The notes under the pieces were generated by a model. That model had not been told where the DNA came from. It searched no databases and was given only the letters and a program-made list of their open reading frames with translations. A stretch of 64,000 nucleotides of DNA, taken from NCBI RefSeq assembly GCF_000004195.4, contig NC_030678.2, positions 154,798,547 through 154,862,546 on the forward strand, given 5' to 3'. The DNA is from Xenopus tropicalis (Eukaryota; Chordata; Amphibia; Anura; Pipidae). The position numbers and the translations under genes are program-made. Position 1 is the first letter of the stretch. Every line of letters begins with the position of its first letter. This document shows, in pieces, positions 34,761 to 45,635 of this stretch.

Positions 34761-36138
34761 TTGTAGCTTCCTGCTGCGGCTCTAGCCGTTGGAAGCTAAG
34801 ATCACACATTCCTAAGGGAGGGGGGAGTGAATTCCTATGATTTCGTATGGGAGGGGGGAGCAGGAGAAGGGAGAGAGGAGAGAACTGAGCAGACTCCAAA
34901 CCTGAAGGAGCCCTAAAGAACAGGAAGTCTGATACTGAAGAACATGTTTACAAAAAAGGAGACAAGAAATCCTGTGTTTCTTTAGAGGACTCATTGCAGC
35001 TTTTCTGTGAGTGCTTATGGCTATATTTACATAGACCTTTCTGATAAAGCTTACTTAGTTTTTACATTTCCTTCTTCTTTAAGTGCACTACGGCACTTTA
35101 GACATTGCAAATTGCCCATGTACCTCATCCTGATTTATTAGCAGGTATTTTTGTATGTATTTCTTCTTTAAAGGTTGTTCCGATTACTGGGGCTTTAGAT
35201 AATGTTATATACATTGTTGGAATTGTTATATACAAATGTTATATTTCATGAATATTTCATGTAATGTCATTACATGATATTACATGAAATTGTCCAATCT
35301 TGCCATAAAAAAATATAGAAAGAGTCCAAAGCAGACATAAAAGCTTTGGGGGTCAGTGCACCCTCACAATGTTTGCCTTTCACAGCCAATAAAATAGAAG
35401 AGCAGAGCTAAACCTTGTTGATGCCAGAATCACATTGAATAGTTGGATCAATGCTATGCTAAACCCCACAACATTACAGCTACAGCTGCACTAATCTCCC
35501 AAGCTATGCCTGGAAAACAGATAAAGATGTTCAGCCAACAGTAAGGAACATATTTCGAACATTTAGATAACAATGTAGAAAAATAAGGTGGTAAGCAGAC
35601 AGCACATTAACGGAAATGAACAAGAGGTCAGAAGCAGATTAGGGCTGAAGCCGAGAGAAGCGCAATAGGGATTGCAGCGCTGAGAGAGAAGGGGTCATGT
35701 GGATAATGTAATATTCAATGGGAAGTCCGCTGAGTGATTTAAGGAGGGAAATAGCTAAAGATTTTCTCACTGCGGGCTTGTTAGTATATTTCTGTGAAAC
35801 CAAGGTTACTGTGAAATCAGTTATTTACATGAACTGAATAGCCAGTGATGACCAGAAAATACAAGAACACACAGTATGCACTTGCAATTAGTCCTGTTGC
35901 CTACTCAATATGCATTGTTTATGTAAAAAGTACTGAAATATTGAATTCTGAAAAATAACTTACAGAAGCTATCAGGAATACTATGGGCTGGGCAGTGGCG
36001 GCTCTGGCCCTTACAGAGCTTATTTAAAGAACAAATGGTATATTGTATTATGTAATGATTATAAGATGCTTTCAGTATAAACATATATATCAAGAATATC
36101 CAAATGATTTTATATTGTCTTAGATCCCCGATCGATGA
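34761..36138. other. Intergenic sequence, small hairpin at 35255-35292
   Basis: No gene. GGGAGGGGGGAG occurs twice (about 34816 and 34850). ATTTCATGTAATGTCATTAC and ATTACATGAAAT near 35255-35292 make a short AT-rich hairpin. Confidence 0.4.
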
Positions 36139-36281
36139 CCAGATCACTTGAAAATTTAGGGACAGTTTTAAAAAATCCAGCTAACAGGGATGGACTGATT
36201 GCTGCTTATTTTAAGTGCACTCAGTGCTGCCCTGCAACATGTATTTATTAGACATGTCCCTGAATTTTCAAGTGATCTGAT
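36139..36281. repeat. 143-bp inverted repeat
   Basis: AGATCACTTGAAAATTTAGG at the left and its near-perfect reverse complement (CTGAATTTTCAAGTGATCT) at the right enclose about 90 bp. Only one copy is present here, so a MITE origin is possible but not shown. Confidence 0.6.
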
Positions 36282-36532
36282 CACCCTAACTTGGATAAAA
36301 AGGAGGAATGTAAGGCATAAAGCCCAGCTATATGATTAAATTAGATTCATTTCCAGGATGTCTCCACAATATGGAGCCATTCTTAATTGTGAGTATAAAT
36401 ATGTGTAACACTTGTTTGACTTAAATAAGGCAAATCCAGGCTAGTAGGGTAGTGTAGAGCATGTGTTACATGTGACACTTAATACTCAGGAGTGGGCCTC
36501 CGCTAAGTGGGAGATTTACTATGGAGCGAGGG

Positions 36533-37303
36533 TGTAGTTGAACTACAACTAGTTGAGGTTGTGTGGTGCAGATATTATAAATGGACACCAGAGGATTTTT
36601 ATGGTAAACTATAAAACAGATTTATTGGTCCAAGACACAGATGTTATGCAGGGTTGTTATATACTCACAAGCAGTAGATATGGATTATCACAATGGTAAA
36701 TAGCAGTGGTGACCTTTAGGAACAGTATAGCCCAACATGGAGAAGTGCAGAGTATTAGCTGAGTACCCAAGATGAATGCCCTTTACTGGAACGGATCCCC
36801 TCCAGCCAACTGTGGTTCAGGGGTGAAGTACTGCCTGAATCCTGCGTCTTAACTGTGGTCCCTTCAGCAAGGCATACAGAGCCGGGGTTAGGCTAAACCC
36901 TTAACAAATCCCTTTGTTGGGGCTAATGGCTGCCCTTTCTAGCTAGACTGACTATGCTTACTTCTCCTAGAGAGTGCTGTTAAATAGAGCTGCTATGCTG
37001 ACTTGTTCTCGTTCACGGGGCCCTGTCCCAGACTTTAGTTGTTCCAGTAGTGTTACTGGGGCCTAACTGCCTCCAGGCTCAGATGGAGCTCTGCCTAGGA
37101 CACAGCATGCAGCCAAAGGAGGAAGACACTCCTCCTTGCAAGACACTATATCAGTCTGAAGGGGGAGTGGTCAACCTGTGTAAACCTATAAGGGGTACAG
37201 TTACATAACTGAACCTGAGTATAAGGGCTCTGCCCAATAACAGTAAACCTTGTGAAGAGATAGAGGTAAAGCCATAGGGAGCTTAACCCTATGGGTCCCT
37301 ACA
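36533..37303 (-). mobile_element. Candidate solo LTR, inverted
   Basis: The segment begins TGTAG and ends CTACA, the usual TG...CA ends with a short inverted repeat. Read on the - strand it has a TATA-like CTTATAGG near 37183 and an AATAAA signal at 36621-36626, 90 bp from the end, the order expected for U3-R-U5. No internal retroviral or gypsy coding sequence adjoins it. I cannot find a convincing 4-6 bp target duplication, so the call is tentative. Confidence 0.4.
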
Positions 37304-38019
37304 TATGCTATAGCCCATCCCCTATATTTATAATCAAATCTTCGATTCTCCAGCTTTAGGCAGACATCTGGGAACTGTAGTTTGTGGGGATTAGTGTTTT
37401 CCACCATGTTTAAATGCAGCTTTGCTTCCAACAAACAGCAGGGCCCAAGGCATCTAAACAGATTGTAAACCCTCTTATAGGAACAATAACACGAAAAAAA
37501 AGTGTTTTCCCATTTCCATCCAACTTTCCACCCACTCAACCTGCCCATTTTCCCACCCCTTATATTAAAGCCTCACCCCCAAAATGATTTCACGGCTGCC
37601 CCAAACCTGAAGGCTGGTATTATTGACAAAACAAGGTGGCTACCCTACTCAACGTCCTGTGTCAATAGGTGCAACGCACTTGTGCCAAAAGAATAGGGCA
37701 CACACATCACTTGCATGCTGAACACTGGTAATGATGCAGGCAAACTTAAAAAATATTCACTGCAACTGTGTCCAATTTGCCATGACGCACACACACAATT
37801 GTGTCCAGTTTGGTGAATCAGACGCGGAATGCAGAGTACAACAGTGTCAAGAGAATTGCCCGTTTGCATCTGCAATGGTGCGATGCTAGAATTCTGGGAA
37901 AAAGCTGCATTCATCCATACAGTGTTGAATAAATACCTGGCACCAGACAAAAGTGACAAAAGAGGGGTGAAAAGCAGTGGTGTAACTATAAGTTTTTCAG
38001 AGGGGCCCGTCGGGCACAG
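37304..38019. other. Intergenic sequence with repeat fragments
   Basis: CATCTGGGAACTGTAGTTTG at 37366 is an inverted ACTACAGTTCCCAG motif. The stretch 37650-37920 (ACATCACTTGCATGCTGAAC, AATTGTGTCCAGTTTGG) resembles 30960-31170 and 44150-44350. GTGTAACTATAAG at about 37979 starts another dispersed fragment. The open frames of 138 and 151 residues here have no recognisable domain. Confidence 0.4.
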
Positions 38020-38298
38020 CAATGCCACAATGTCATTGGCCATTGGCGAATTGTTTCGCAAAACTTATGCGAAAATTAGTTGCGGAGAAATTCAATGCAG
38101 GTCAAAAAATGTTGCGGTTGCTTCAAATTGGGTGCAGTCATGTGAAAATAGGTGTGGACGCATAAAAAAAAGACACGTGCGACAAAAAAAGATGTGCACA
38201 ACAAAACACGTTACGTGGATTTTTTGCCATTTTGCGAATTTTCCTGTTGTTTCACAAATTTTTCGGAAAAGCAAAACGGGATAGATTCACTCATCACT
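38020..38298 (+). mobile_element. 5'-truncated MITE of the TAGTGATGAG hAT family
   Basis: GGCCATTGGCGAATTGTTTC, GCGAAAATTAG and TGCCATTTTGCGAATTTTCC lead to the right end ATTCACTCATCACT, as in 25442-25754. The left end is lost. Confidence 0.75.
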
Positions 38299-38469
38299 GC
38301 TAATAATAGGATATTTTTTTTAAAAAGTACTTTGCTTTGCAAAACTTTGGTACTGTTGTGAGGCTCTCCTGTGCTATGAGATTCCATAATGTCTTTGGTA
38401 TCTAGTATCAGATTTGCAGGCAAAAAGACCACAAAGGAAAACTATAACCCTGGAATGAATACTTAACCA

Positions 38470-38937
38470 ACAGATGGTTAATATCATATTGAGTGGCTTA
38501 TCTAACCAAACTGGAATACATTTAACAGTAAATATTGCCTGTTCTTTCCCTTGAGCCGCCATTTTGTGATGGCCTGGGTGCTCCCTCAGAGATCACATGG
38601 CCAAAAATAATGCAGCTCTGACTGTAACAGGAAGTAGTGAGGCTGATTGTAGTGAGGCTGATCATTGGCTGATGTGCTCTAACATGTATGTGTGCCCTTG
38701 GTTTGTTTGCGTGCACCATGAAACGTACAATCCCACTGGTGGCCCTTAATTTAAAAAATGCAATTTTCTGTTAATGATTACCAAATGGCACATACTACTA
38801 AAAAATAGATTTTTATGAAAATAGACTTTAGTTTAGAAATTTAGATGAAGCAGGGATTCACATTTGAGCTGCTTTATGCAATATTTATAGAGACTTACAT
38901 TGTTTGGGGGGTATCGTTTTCCTTTAAGCAAGCTCAG
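38470..38937 (+). mobile_element. ~470-bp dispersed element with CCTTTAA end, copy 1
   Basis: TTGAGCCGCCATTTTGTGAT, TGTGTGCCCTTGGTTTG, GAGCTGCTTTATGCAATATT and the end CGTTTTCCTTTAA recur in the same order at 44525-45056, in part at 45316-45490, and inverted at 62755-63070. The TTTAA-type end suggests a relative of T2 MITEs. Confidence 0.65.
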
Positions 38938-39828
38938 CCTTGATAACCCCTATGCATATGGTTTCTCCTACAATGTGCTGCTGGGGATGCCCTTGCCAAC
39001 CCTCCCACAAAGAGTCCAGACATCACAACGGTGCATGTTGCCCTCGTAGCTCACATCTCTCACACAAGCCTGTGGACGTGTCATTGTAGTTGTTTTCATG
39101 CACACCCTGTGAAAGTCTATGGAGCTTATTTTTAACAGAGAAAAAATAACCCCACAATGGTGCAGCTGGATGTTAATATCTTGGTAGGAACCTACTTAAC
39201 TCCTTCAGGGAGGAAATGGCAGTTTCCATCGTATGACTTGACAGGAAGAAAAGGAAGAAAGCCAGCAAAGCCAATTACATTTAATAACAGGAATGCATAT
39301 GCAGCCCCTAAATCCTACTGAAGGGGAGCGGAAACTGGTGACTGTGATCACGTGACTAGCGGCAGAAATCTCTCATATTTTACACAAGCAGTGAAAAAAA
39401 TCCTAAAGTATTCATTTTCTAGCACAAGTGCAATGTGCAAAGTGCAACTGCAGACACAAATCTATCCACCGTTCTGGGTTCTCCCTATAATTCAATCAGA
39501 TTTATGGTCTCGCTCCAAGCCGAGGCTGGTGCAGTTGTGCACAAAGCATCAAAATACTGAGCAAAATTGGCTGCAAGCTGCACTGAGCATTTTCAGAGTG
39601 GAGTTTGCACTACTTTTTCCATTACCATTTCCATTTCCACTACCATTTTTGCCTGAGTTAGGCCACGTTCAGTTCTAAATGGGTGGATAGGGGAGGCATA
39701 TAGGTACTTTTGCGTCCCTTATTGATCTTGCCCTTGCACCCAGGGGTTTGAAAATGACCCTTGTCGGCTGCAAAGTTCAGGATCATGTTTGGATGCAAGT
39801 ACCTTTAAATAAATTACATTAAAGGGGT
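38938..39828. other. Intergenic sequence, nothing recognised
   Basis: No coding segment is recognised. A pyrimidine/ATT-rich run with TTTCCATT repeats occurs at 39615-39645. Confidence 0.4.
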
Positions 39829-40018
39829 GGTTCACCTAAAGTTAACCTTTAGTATGCCACAGAATGGCCAGTTCTTAGCAACTTTTCAATTGGTCTTCAT
39901 TCTTTATTTATTCTAGTTTTACTAGAATTACTTTTCATTTCTGACTATTTCTCTCTATCCTTGAGAAAGAGCACAGTTGTTGTTCCAAACGGCAGATTTT
40001 TTTCAATAAAGTTTGATT
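39829..40018 (+). mobile_element. T2-family MITE (TTAAAGGGG end)
   Basis: TTAAAGGGGTGGTTCACC, GTTAACCTTTAGTATG and CAATTGGTCTTCATTC are shared with the copy at 46646-46819. TTAAAGGRR is the diagnostic terminus described for this Xenopus family. Confidence 0.8.
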
Positions 40019-40094
40019 TTTTATAAGTATTCTCGTTGAGTGTGGTACTATGCTTTTCTATTTAACATATTTATCAGCACCTGGGCAAGTTGCT

Positions 40095-40170
40095 ATTATT
40101 ATTATCATTTATTTATAAAGCGCCAACATATTCCGCAGTGCTACATTAGTTTATATATATATATATATAG
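40095..40170 (-). repeat. SINE/L2-type 3' tail, inverted, with (TA)n
   Basis: ATTATTATTATCATTTATTT, ATAAAGCGCCAACATATTCC and GCAGTGCTACA are the reverse complement of a common SINE/LINE 3' end. A (TA)n run lies at 40151-40169. Confidence 0.65.
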
Positions 40171-40806
40171 GGACCCTTTAGGTTAACAGCTCCTATAGCT
40201 TCCCTATGCTTCTTAGTTCTTCCTGCTGTTACAAAGAGGAAACTTTTGTTGCTATTTTGCTATTAGCATATGTGTGATTATTAGTCCTAGGTTTGATGAC
40301 CATTATCTGCACACTGTAATATAGTGTCTAGTAGGGGGTGGATCTTTCTCCTTGGCCTTGCTCACTTGATCTAGGCTTATGTGCTCCAGGGAGCCTGGGT
40401 TTAACAAGGCCCAGAAGTGATCCCTAGCGGAAACCATCACCTCTAATGAAGTCGGGGAGCAGGGACCTCATGAATGAGGGCTTGTTATTGTGTACAGGAT
40501 AGATTTTGTAGAGCACGTTCTAGGAATGTGAGACAACATTAGCTAGTAGGATCTTGTGTATGGACCCCATTACTGAAGGCTATATTAATCCCTGATCCAG
40601 ATCTGCTGTTGGGATCCTGGCCATTTAGGTGGAAACCCTAAAAACTTTCTATAATCCCCAAGCTAGTCTCCGCAGTGGTGCATCGACAATCTGCTTTGTT
40701 CATGACTGTACCGGACTGCATTTTTACCATCAAGTCTTTGAGAACGTTCCCTGTGGATGCTTGTTTTGGACAAGTAAATCAGTTCAGATTTGTTGCAAAA
40801 GAACTC
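40171..40806. other. Intergenic sequence, nothing recognised
   Basis: No coding segment or repeat family was recognised. Confidence 0.4.
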
Positions 40807-40809
40807 TTA

Positions 40810-41148
40810 GGGGCACATTTACTAATCCACGAACGTCCAAAAAGCGTCCGAATGCGTTTTTTTCGTAATGATCGGTATTTTGTGACTTTTTCGAGAGCTC
40901 AATACGAAAAAGTCGCGACAATTCGCGAAAGTCGTAATGGCTGTGAAAAAGTCGCGACAATTCACGAAAGTCATAATGGCTATGAAAAAGTCGCGACAAT
41001 TCCCGAAATTTGTAATGGCTATGAAAAAGTCGCGACAATTCGCGCAAGTCGTAACAGCTACGAAAAAGTCGCAAAAATACGAAAAAGTCGCAAAATGTTC
41101 GTTTTCCAATCCAAATTTTTTGGATTCGTGGATTAGTAAATCAGCCCC
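40810..41148. mobile_element. CpG-rich palindromic MITE with TTA target duplication and internal 39-bp tandem repeat
   Basis: GGGGCACATTTACTAATCCA and TGGATTAGTAAATCAGCCCC are the ends, flanked by TTA at 40807-40809 and 41149-41151. The centre (about 40904-41065) holds four copies of a 39-bp unit (GAAAAAGTCGCGACAATTCG, then CGAAAGTCGTAATGGCTAT), which creates artificial open frames with a 13-residue period. Confidence 0.88.
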
Positions 41149-41151
41149 TTA

Positions 41152-42162
41152 GCATCCTTATTTTCTCTTATTATTTTACTTGCTGGCAGTGAAGATGTGT
41201 AGTTGGAGCACCACAACCATTCTTCCATTTTGCGAAAAGACCTATCCTGTGGACCAAGACTCCAGTGGAACCCATGTTCTATATTGCTAGTTGGATTTTG
41301 CCTGTTTCAGCCAAAATAAGGTTACATATTTACTGAGATCAATGGCCCTTAAAAAGAGTGCTATGTGTAGAACACAGTGGTGAATTCTGATGCTTTCAAT
41401 GCAAACCCCTGTTCTTCCCATGGAATGATATTTGAAATCAGACAGTGTTGTTGGCTCAGGCTGGGTGCTACTTTGCTTCTCTGGAAGCTGATAGGAACAT
41501 TTCTGACATATTGTGGAATATCTTTGGGTACAAAGATACATTGCTTTGATACATTCACAATGTGTTACAAATCACGCTCTTTCAGTGCTGTGCCATCCTT
41601 TCCCACATTCCTTTCCTCCTTATCTTTTGTTACCTCCATCCTTCCCTCTGTCCACTGTGTCACCTTCCTCTCACTTCCTCCTTCTTTCTTTCTCATCTCC
41701 AGAGAGAAAGATGTTTTTCACTGCAACTTCCTCCCCTTTTTCTGATGTGCAATGCACTTCTCTTCCTATAGCCACTAAATACCCTCCCACGCATTCCCTA
41801 GTTGCCTCTTGCAACCAGCAAGGCTCTGCACCAAACCATCAAAAGCAAAATAAGATTTAGAACTTTTATGTGTATGGAGTTTCACCTTTTTCCCCCAAAT
41901 AATATTTGGTGTATATGTACATTTTGCTTTGAAAAAATTTGGATTTCATATGGCGATATGAGTTATATAGCAAACATTTAAATGCTTTCATAACTGCACA
42001 ACTTAAAGTCAATGGTTAAATGCTGGATATGGGTTACCAGACAGGGCAAATTTCAACACTTTAGGTTTAATAAAAGGGATACTAATTATGTACAGTAAGG
42101 TATTATCATTATTATCATTAATGTAAGTACCAGCATATTCTGTATTGTACAGTTCTGGAGTT
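41152..42162. other. Intergenic sequence, nothing firm
   Basis: No gene. The pyrimidine-rich stretch 41580-41760 gives long open frames without any recognisable domain. A degenerate ATTATCATTATTATC tail at 42100-42160 may be an old SINE end. Confidence 0.4.
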
Positions 42163-42326
42163 CATTTGTAAACACTGGGCAAACTTGTACCTAGGCAGTA
42201 ACCCATAACAACCAATCAATGATGAGGTTTTTTTCAGGCAGCTGTAGGTACAACAGTGAAGGAAAACATCTGATTGGTTGCCATGGGTTACTGCCCAGGA
42301 GCAAATTTGCCCAGTGTTTATAAATG
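42163..42326. mobile_element. Stem-loop MITE (ACTGGGCAAA family), best copy
   Basis: CATTTGTAAACACTGGGCAA and TTGCCCAGTGTTTATAAATG are 20-bp inverted ends, followed inward by GGCAGTAACCCATAACAACC and GGTTGCCATGGGTTACTGCC. The whole 164 bp folds back on itself. It has no coding capacity. Confidence 0.8.
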
Positions 42327-42416
42327 TCCCACTACAGTCAGTCAGTTGTGCAAGTGCTTAATACTATTGGGTTGCAGATACAATGTAGACATTGTCATTA
42401 TAAATTACAGTCACTA

Positions 42417-42766
42417 GGGGGAAAGGGAAAAAATCGTATTGGAAACGAAAATTTTGCGACTTTTTCGTTGCCGTTGCGATTTTTCGTATTTGTCGCGACT
42501 TTATCGTATTTTGCACGACTGTTTCGTCGCCGTCGCAATTTTTTCATATTGAGCAATAGTAAATGGCGGAAAAACCGATCTGATTTTTTCGCTGCAGCGG
42601 CGAAAAAGTCGCGGAAAATATACGAAAAAGTTGCGATGGCGCCGAAAAAATCACAGGACATATGAAAAAATTGCAACAGTGACGAAAAAGTCACAAAAAT
42701 ACCGATCATTGTGAAAAAACGCATTCGGACGCCTTCGGACCGTTCGTGGATTAGTAAATCTGCCCC
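42417..42766. mobile_element. CpG-rich palindromic MITE, third copy
   Basis: The right end TCGTGGATTAGTAAATCTGC then CCC matches the family at 14552 and 40810, and CGAAAAAGTCGC words fill both arms. The left end GGGGGAAAGGG is degraded and the flanks (CTA and TAA) no longer match. Confidence 0.75.
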
Positions 42767-42809
42767 TAAGTTTTGCAATAAGAGACAGAACAAATAAAAA
42801 ACAGAGACC

Positions 42810-43232
42810 CTTTATGGGACCTATTATCCAGAATGCTCGGGACCTGCGGTTTTCAGGATAAGGGATCTTTCCGTAATTTGGATCTCCATAACTTGTCTGC
42901 TAAAAATCATTTAAATATTGAATAAACCAAATAGGCTTGGTTTGCCTCCAATAAGGATTAATTATATCTTAGTTGGGATCAAGTACAGGTACTGTTTTAT
43001 TATTACAGAGAAAAGGGAATCATTTAACCATTAAATAAACCCAATAGGGCTGTTCTGCCCCCAATAAGGGGTAATTATATCTTAGTTGGGATCAAGTACA
43101 GGTACTGTTTTATTATTACAGAGAAAATGAAATAAAAAAAATTAGAATTATTTGCATATAATGGAGATGGTCTTTACATAATTCGGAACTTTCTGGATAA
43201 CAGGTTTCTGGATAAGGGATCCTGTACCTGTA
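42810..43232 (+). mobile_element. MITE of the GGTATGGGA family with an internal duplication
   Basis: The ends are TATGGGACCTATTATCCAG and GGATCCTGTACCTGTA. The interior block from CATTTAAATATTGAATAAAC to TTATTATTACAGAGAAAA occurs twice in tandem (about 42909-43017 and 43023-43127), which explains its length of over 420 bp. Confidence 0.75.
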
Positions 43233-43317
43233 TTATTAAATGTGACTTGCACCTCTGACAAAGCTCAGTGCCAGTTGTGGCTCCAGTATGTCATGGAATA
43301 TAAAGAATTAGATAACT

Positions 43318-43340
43318 AAGGTAACATAGTAAGGTTAAAA
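43318..43340 (-). repeat. Short CR1 3' tail fragment
   Basis: AAGGTAACATAGTAAGGTTA followed by AAAAAA is the reverse complement of a CR1-type tail (TTTTTTAACC...TATGTTACC). Only this end is present. Confidence 0.45.
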
Positions 43341-43380
43341 AATACACTATGCACTCTACAAATGGGTAAAAAATGCAATA

Positions 43381-43694
43381 TACAGGTGTGAGATCCATTA
43401 TTCGGAAACCTGTTATCCAGAAAGCTCCGAATTACAGAAGGGCCATCTCCCATAGACTCTTTTTTAATAAAATAATTCAAATTTGTAATAACTAGTTTGT
43501 TTTTCTATGAAATAATAAAACATTGTACTTGATCCTGTGATTTAACTAATCCTTTTAAGAGGCTGAGCAATTCTGTTGGGTTTATTTAATGTTTAAATGA
43601 TTTTTTAGTAGACTTAAGGTATAGTGATCCAAATTACGGTTATCCGGAAAACCCCAGGTCTCAGGCATTCCATATCATAGGTCCCATCCTTGTA
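43381..43694 (-). mobile_element. MITE of the GGTATGGGA family, inverted
   Basis: TACAGGTGTGAGATCCATTA and ATAGGTCCCATCCTTGTA bound the copy. GGCCATCTCCCATAGACTC and AATAATAAAACATTG are the inverted interior blocks. With 42810-43232 it forms an inverted pair 150 bp apart. Confidence 0.75.
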
Positions 43695-43792
43695 CTGTAT
43701 AAAAGTGCACTCTACAAAATATGATGTATAAGAGCATAGCAGTACATAGTAGCTTCCCTGCAGTTAGCTGGGTATAAATTTGCATCAACATG

Positions 43793-43998
43793 TGTATGTG
43801 TATCTTTATTTATAAAGCGCTACTTATGTACCCAGTGCTGTACAGTAGAATACATTAATACAAACAGGGGGGTTATTAAGATAATAGATAAATACAAAGT
43901 ATTACAATAAAGACAAATAAATAATAGATACAGTTGCGATAAGAGTCAAAAACACAAGGGGATGGAGGTCCCTGCCCCGTAGAGCTTACAATCTATAT
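43793..43998 (-). repeat. L2-type LINE 3' UTR, inverted
   Basis: TATCTTTATTTATAAAGCGC, TACCCAGTGCTGTACAG and CCCTGCCCCGTAGAGCTTAC reverse-match 8840-9030. Confidence 0.75.
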
Positions 43999-44524
43999 GT
44001 GCTCCTTGCACTTCCATATAGTTGTGCTTTGTGCCATTGCCTCCTGTTTTGACTTAAGTGCTGTTGTGGTTATTGATGCAGAGAGAACCCAGGAGCTACT
44101 GCCACCTCCAAACCAGGCGGTAGCTCCAAGCTTCCCACAGTGGCCTGCATCAATCGTCACAGCACAGATGCGCCAAAAGAACTGGATGCAGCACAGATGC
44201 GCCGAATGCCTGCCAGATTTTCAGCACCAATAGTGTCCAATTCTCATTGAAGTAAAAGCACAATTGTGTTAATATGAAGGTATCAGCCACAACTGGGGAT
44301 TATAGTAACAATGAAATCATGGGGGAAACACTAGATTGTGGGAAAAAAAACATGGTAATTGCACTGACAACTGCGGTGCTGTAAGTAAATGGCTCATATA
44401 ATGTTGGAAAGAACATTATCTTCTAGGTGTTTGTATAACAATGATAATTGGTTAAAAATACAGTGCATTAATTAGAAGTAATAATGTACCCCTACCTGTA
44501 AGGCAATATGTTAATTAAGAATGA
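43999..44524. other. Intergenic sequence, possible old dispersed repeat
   Basis: The stretch 44070-44350, with GAGCTACTGCCACCTCC, GATGCGCCAAAAGAACTGG and ATTGTGGGAAAAAAAACATGG-like words, resembles 30890-31170 and 37650-37920. No gene is seen. Confidence 0.4.
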
Positions 44525-45056
44525 ATTCTTAACAAACAGATAGTTTATATCAAATTATGGTCTATTAAAAAAATCTATACTGATTTATCAGTAAATATTG
44601 CCCTTTTACATCTTTTCCCTTGAGCCACCATTTTGTGATGGTCTGTGTGTTCCCTCAGAGATCAGCTGACAGGAAATAATGCAGCCAGGCCTGGATTTGT
44701 GGAGAGGCCACAAAGGCATGCAGCAATAAACAGGGGTGGCCTTGGGGAGCCTGGATTAGAAATCCGGTGCTAACTGTAACAAAAAGAATTGTGGGAGTAA
44801 AAGACAGAACTTTATCCATCATTTGGCTTATGTAACCTAACATGTATGTGTGCCCTTGGTTTGTTTGTGTGCACTGTGAATCATATGATCCCAAGGGATG
44901 TAATTGGCAATTTTCTATTTAGGATCACCCAATACCACAAATATATTTTTTATGAAAACTATTGTTTTAGATGAAACAGGAATTTACATATAAGCTGCTT
45001 TATGCAATATATTTTTATAGAGAACTACATTGTTTGGGGGTATAGTCTTCCTTTAA
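44525..45056 (+). mobile_element. ~530-bp dispersed element with CTTTAA end, copy 2
   Basis: TTGAGCCACCATTTTGTGAT, TGTGTGCCCTTGGTTTG, TAAGCTGCTTTATGCAATAT and the end TCTTCCTTTAA match 38470-38937. About 90 bp near 44690-44760 is not shared with copy 1 and may be an extra insertion. Confidence 0.65.
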
Positions 45057-45195
45057 TAAAAGCCAATGCTACAGTGTGGGACTAGAACTAAATATTTTGA
45101 TTAAGAAACTTGCAGAATAATAATTCAAAATATTGCGTTGAAACCAAAAGGCTGGCAGGATTCCCTTTCCTGTGGATAAATGTGACAGCTGTTTA
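44890..45195 (+). repeat. Left unit of a local tandem duplication
   Basis: The segment from GGGATGTAATTGGCAATTTT to CTTTCCTGTGGATAAATGTG recurs in order at 45316-45635. It contains the 3' part of the dispersed element plus about 140 bp of its right flank, so the duplication copied both after insertion. Confidence 0.8.
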
Positions 45196-45315
45196 ACACA
45201 TCCTAGAGAGAGGAACTCTACTGTTGAGTGAGGATGTAAAGATTCAGGTCTGGACTGGAATTCAAAATTAACACTGGAATTTTCAGTTCACAGAGACCCA
45301 AACAGTCCAAACATC

Positions 45316-45635
45316 CCAGGGGATGTAATTGGCAATTTTCTATTTTGGATCACCCAATACCACAAAACAGTATATTTTTATGAAAATTATTGTTTTAGAT
45401 GAAACAGCATTTTACATATAAGCTGCTTTATGCAATATATTTTTATAGAGACATACATTGTTGGGGGTATAGTTTTCCTTTAATAAAAGCCAATGCTACA
45501 GTGTGGGACAGTATAAAGACAAAATAGAACTAAATATTTTGATTAAGAAACTTGCAGAATAATAATTCAAAATACTGCGTTTAAACCAAAAGGCTGGCAG
45601 GATTCTCAGAGCCCTTTCCTGTGGATAAATGTGAC
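45316..45635 (+). repeat. Right unit of a local tandem duplication
   Basis: This is the second unit of the pair at 44890-45195. It has small differences, such as GTGTGGGACAGTATAAAGAC where the left unit lacks 15 bp, and an extra CTCAGAGC near 45604. Confidence 0.8.

Noticed and set aside
37645..38284. 138- and 151-residue frames on opposite strands
   Set aside because: They overlap a hAT MITE fragment and an old dispersed repeat, and no domain can be seen.
40675..41136. 153-residue frame with VATIRESRNGYEK repeats
   Set aside because: The repeats come from the 39-bp tandem unit inside a MITE.
41580..41760. Serine/leucine/phenylalanine-rich frames in a pyrimidine-rich stretch
   Set aside because: Composition alone explains them; there is no splice site or start context.
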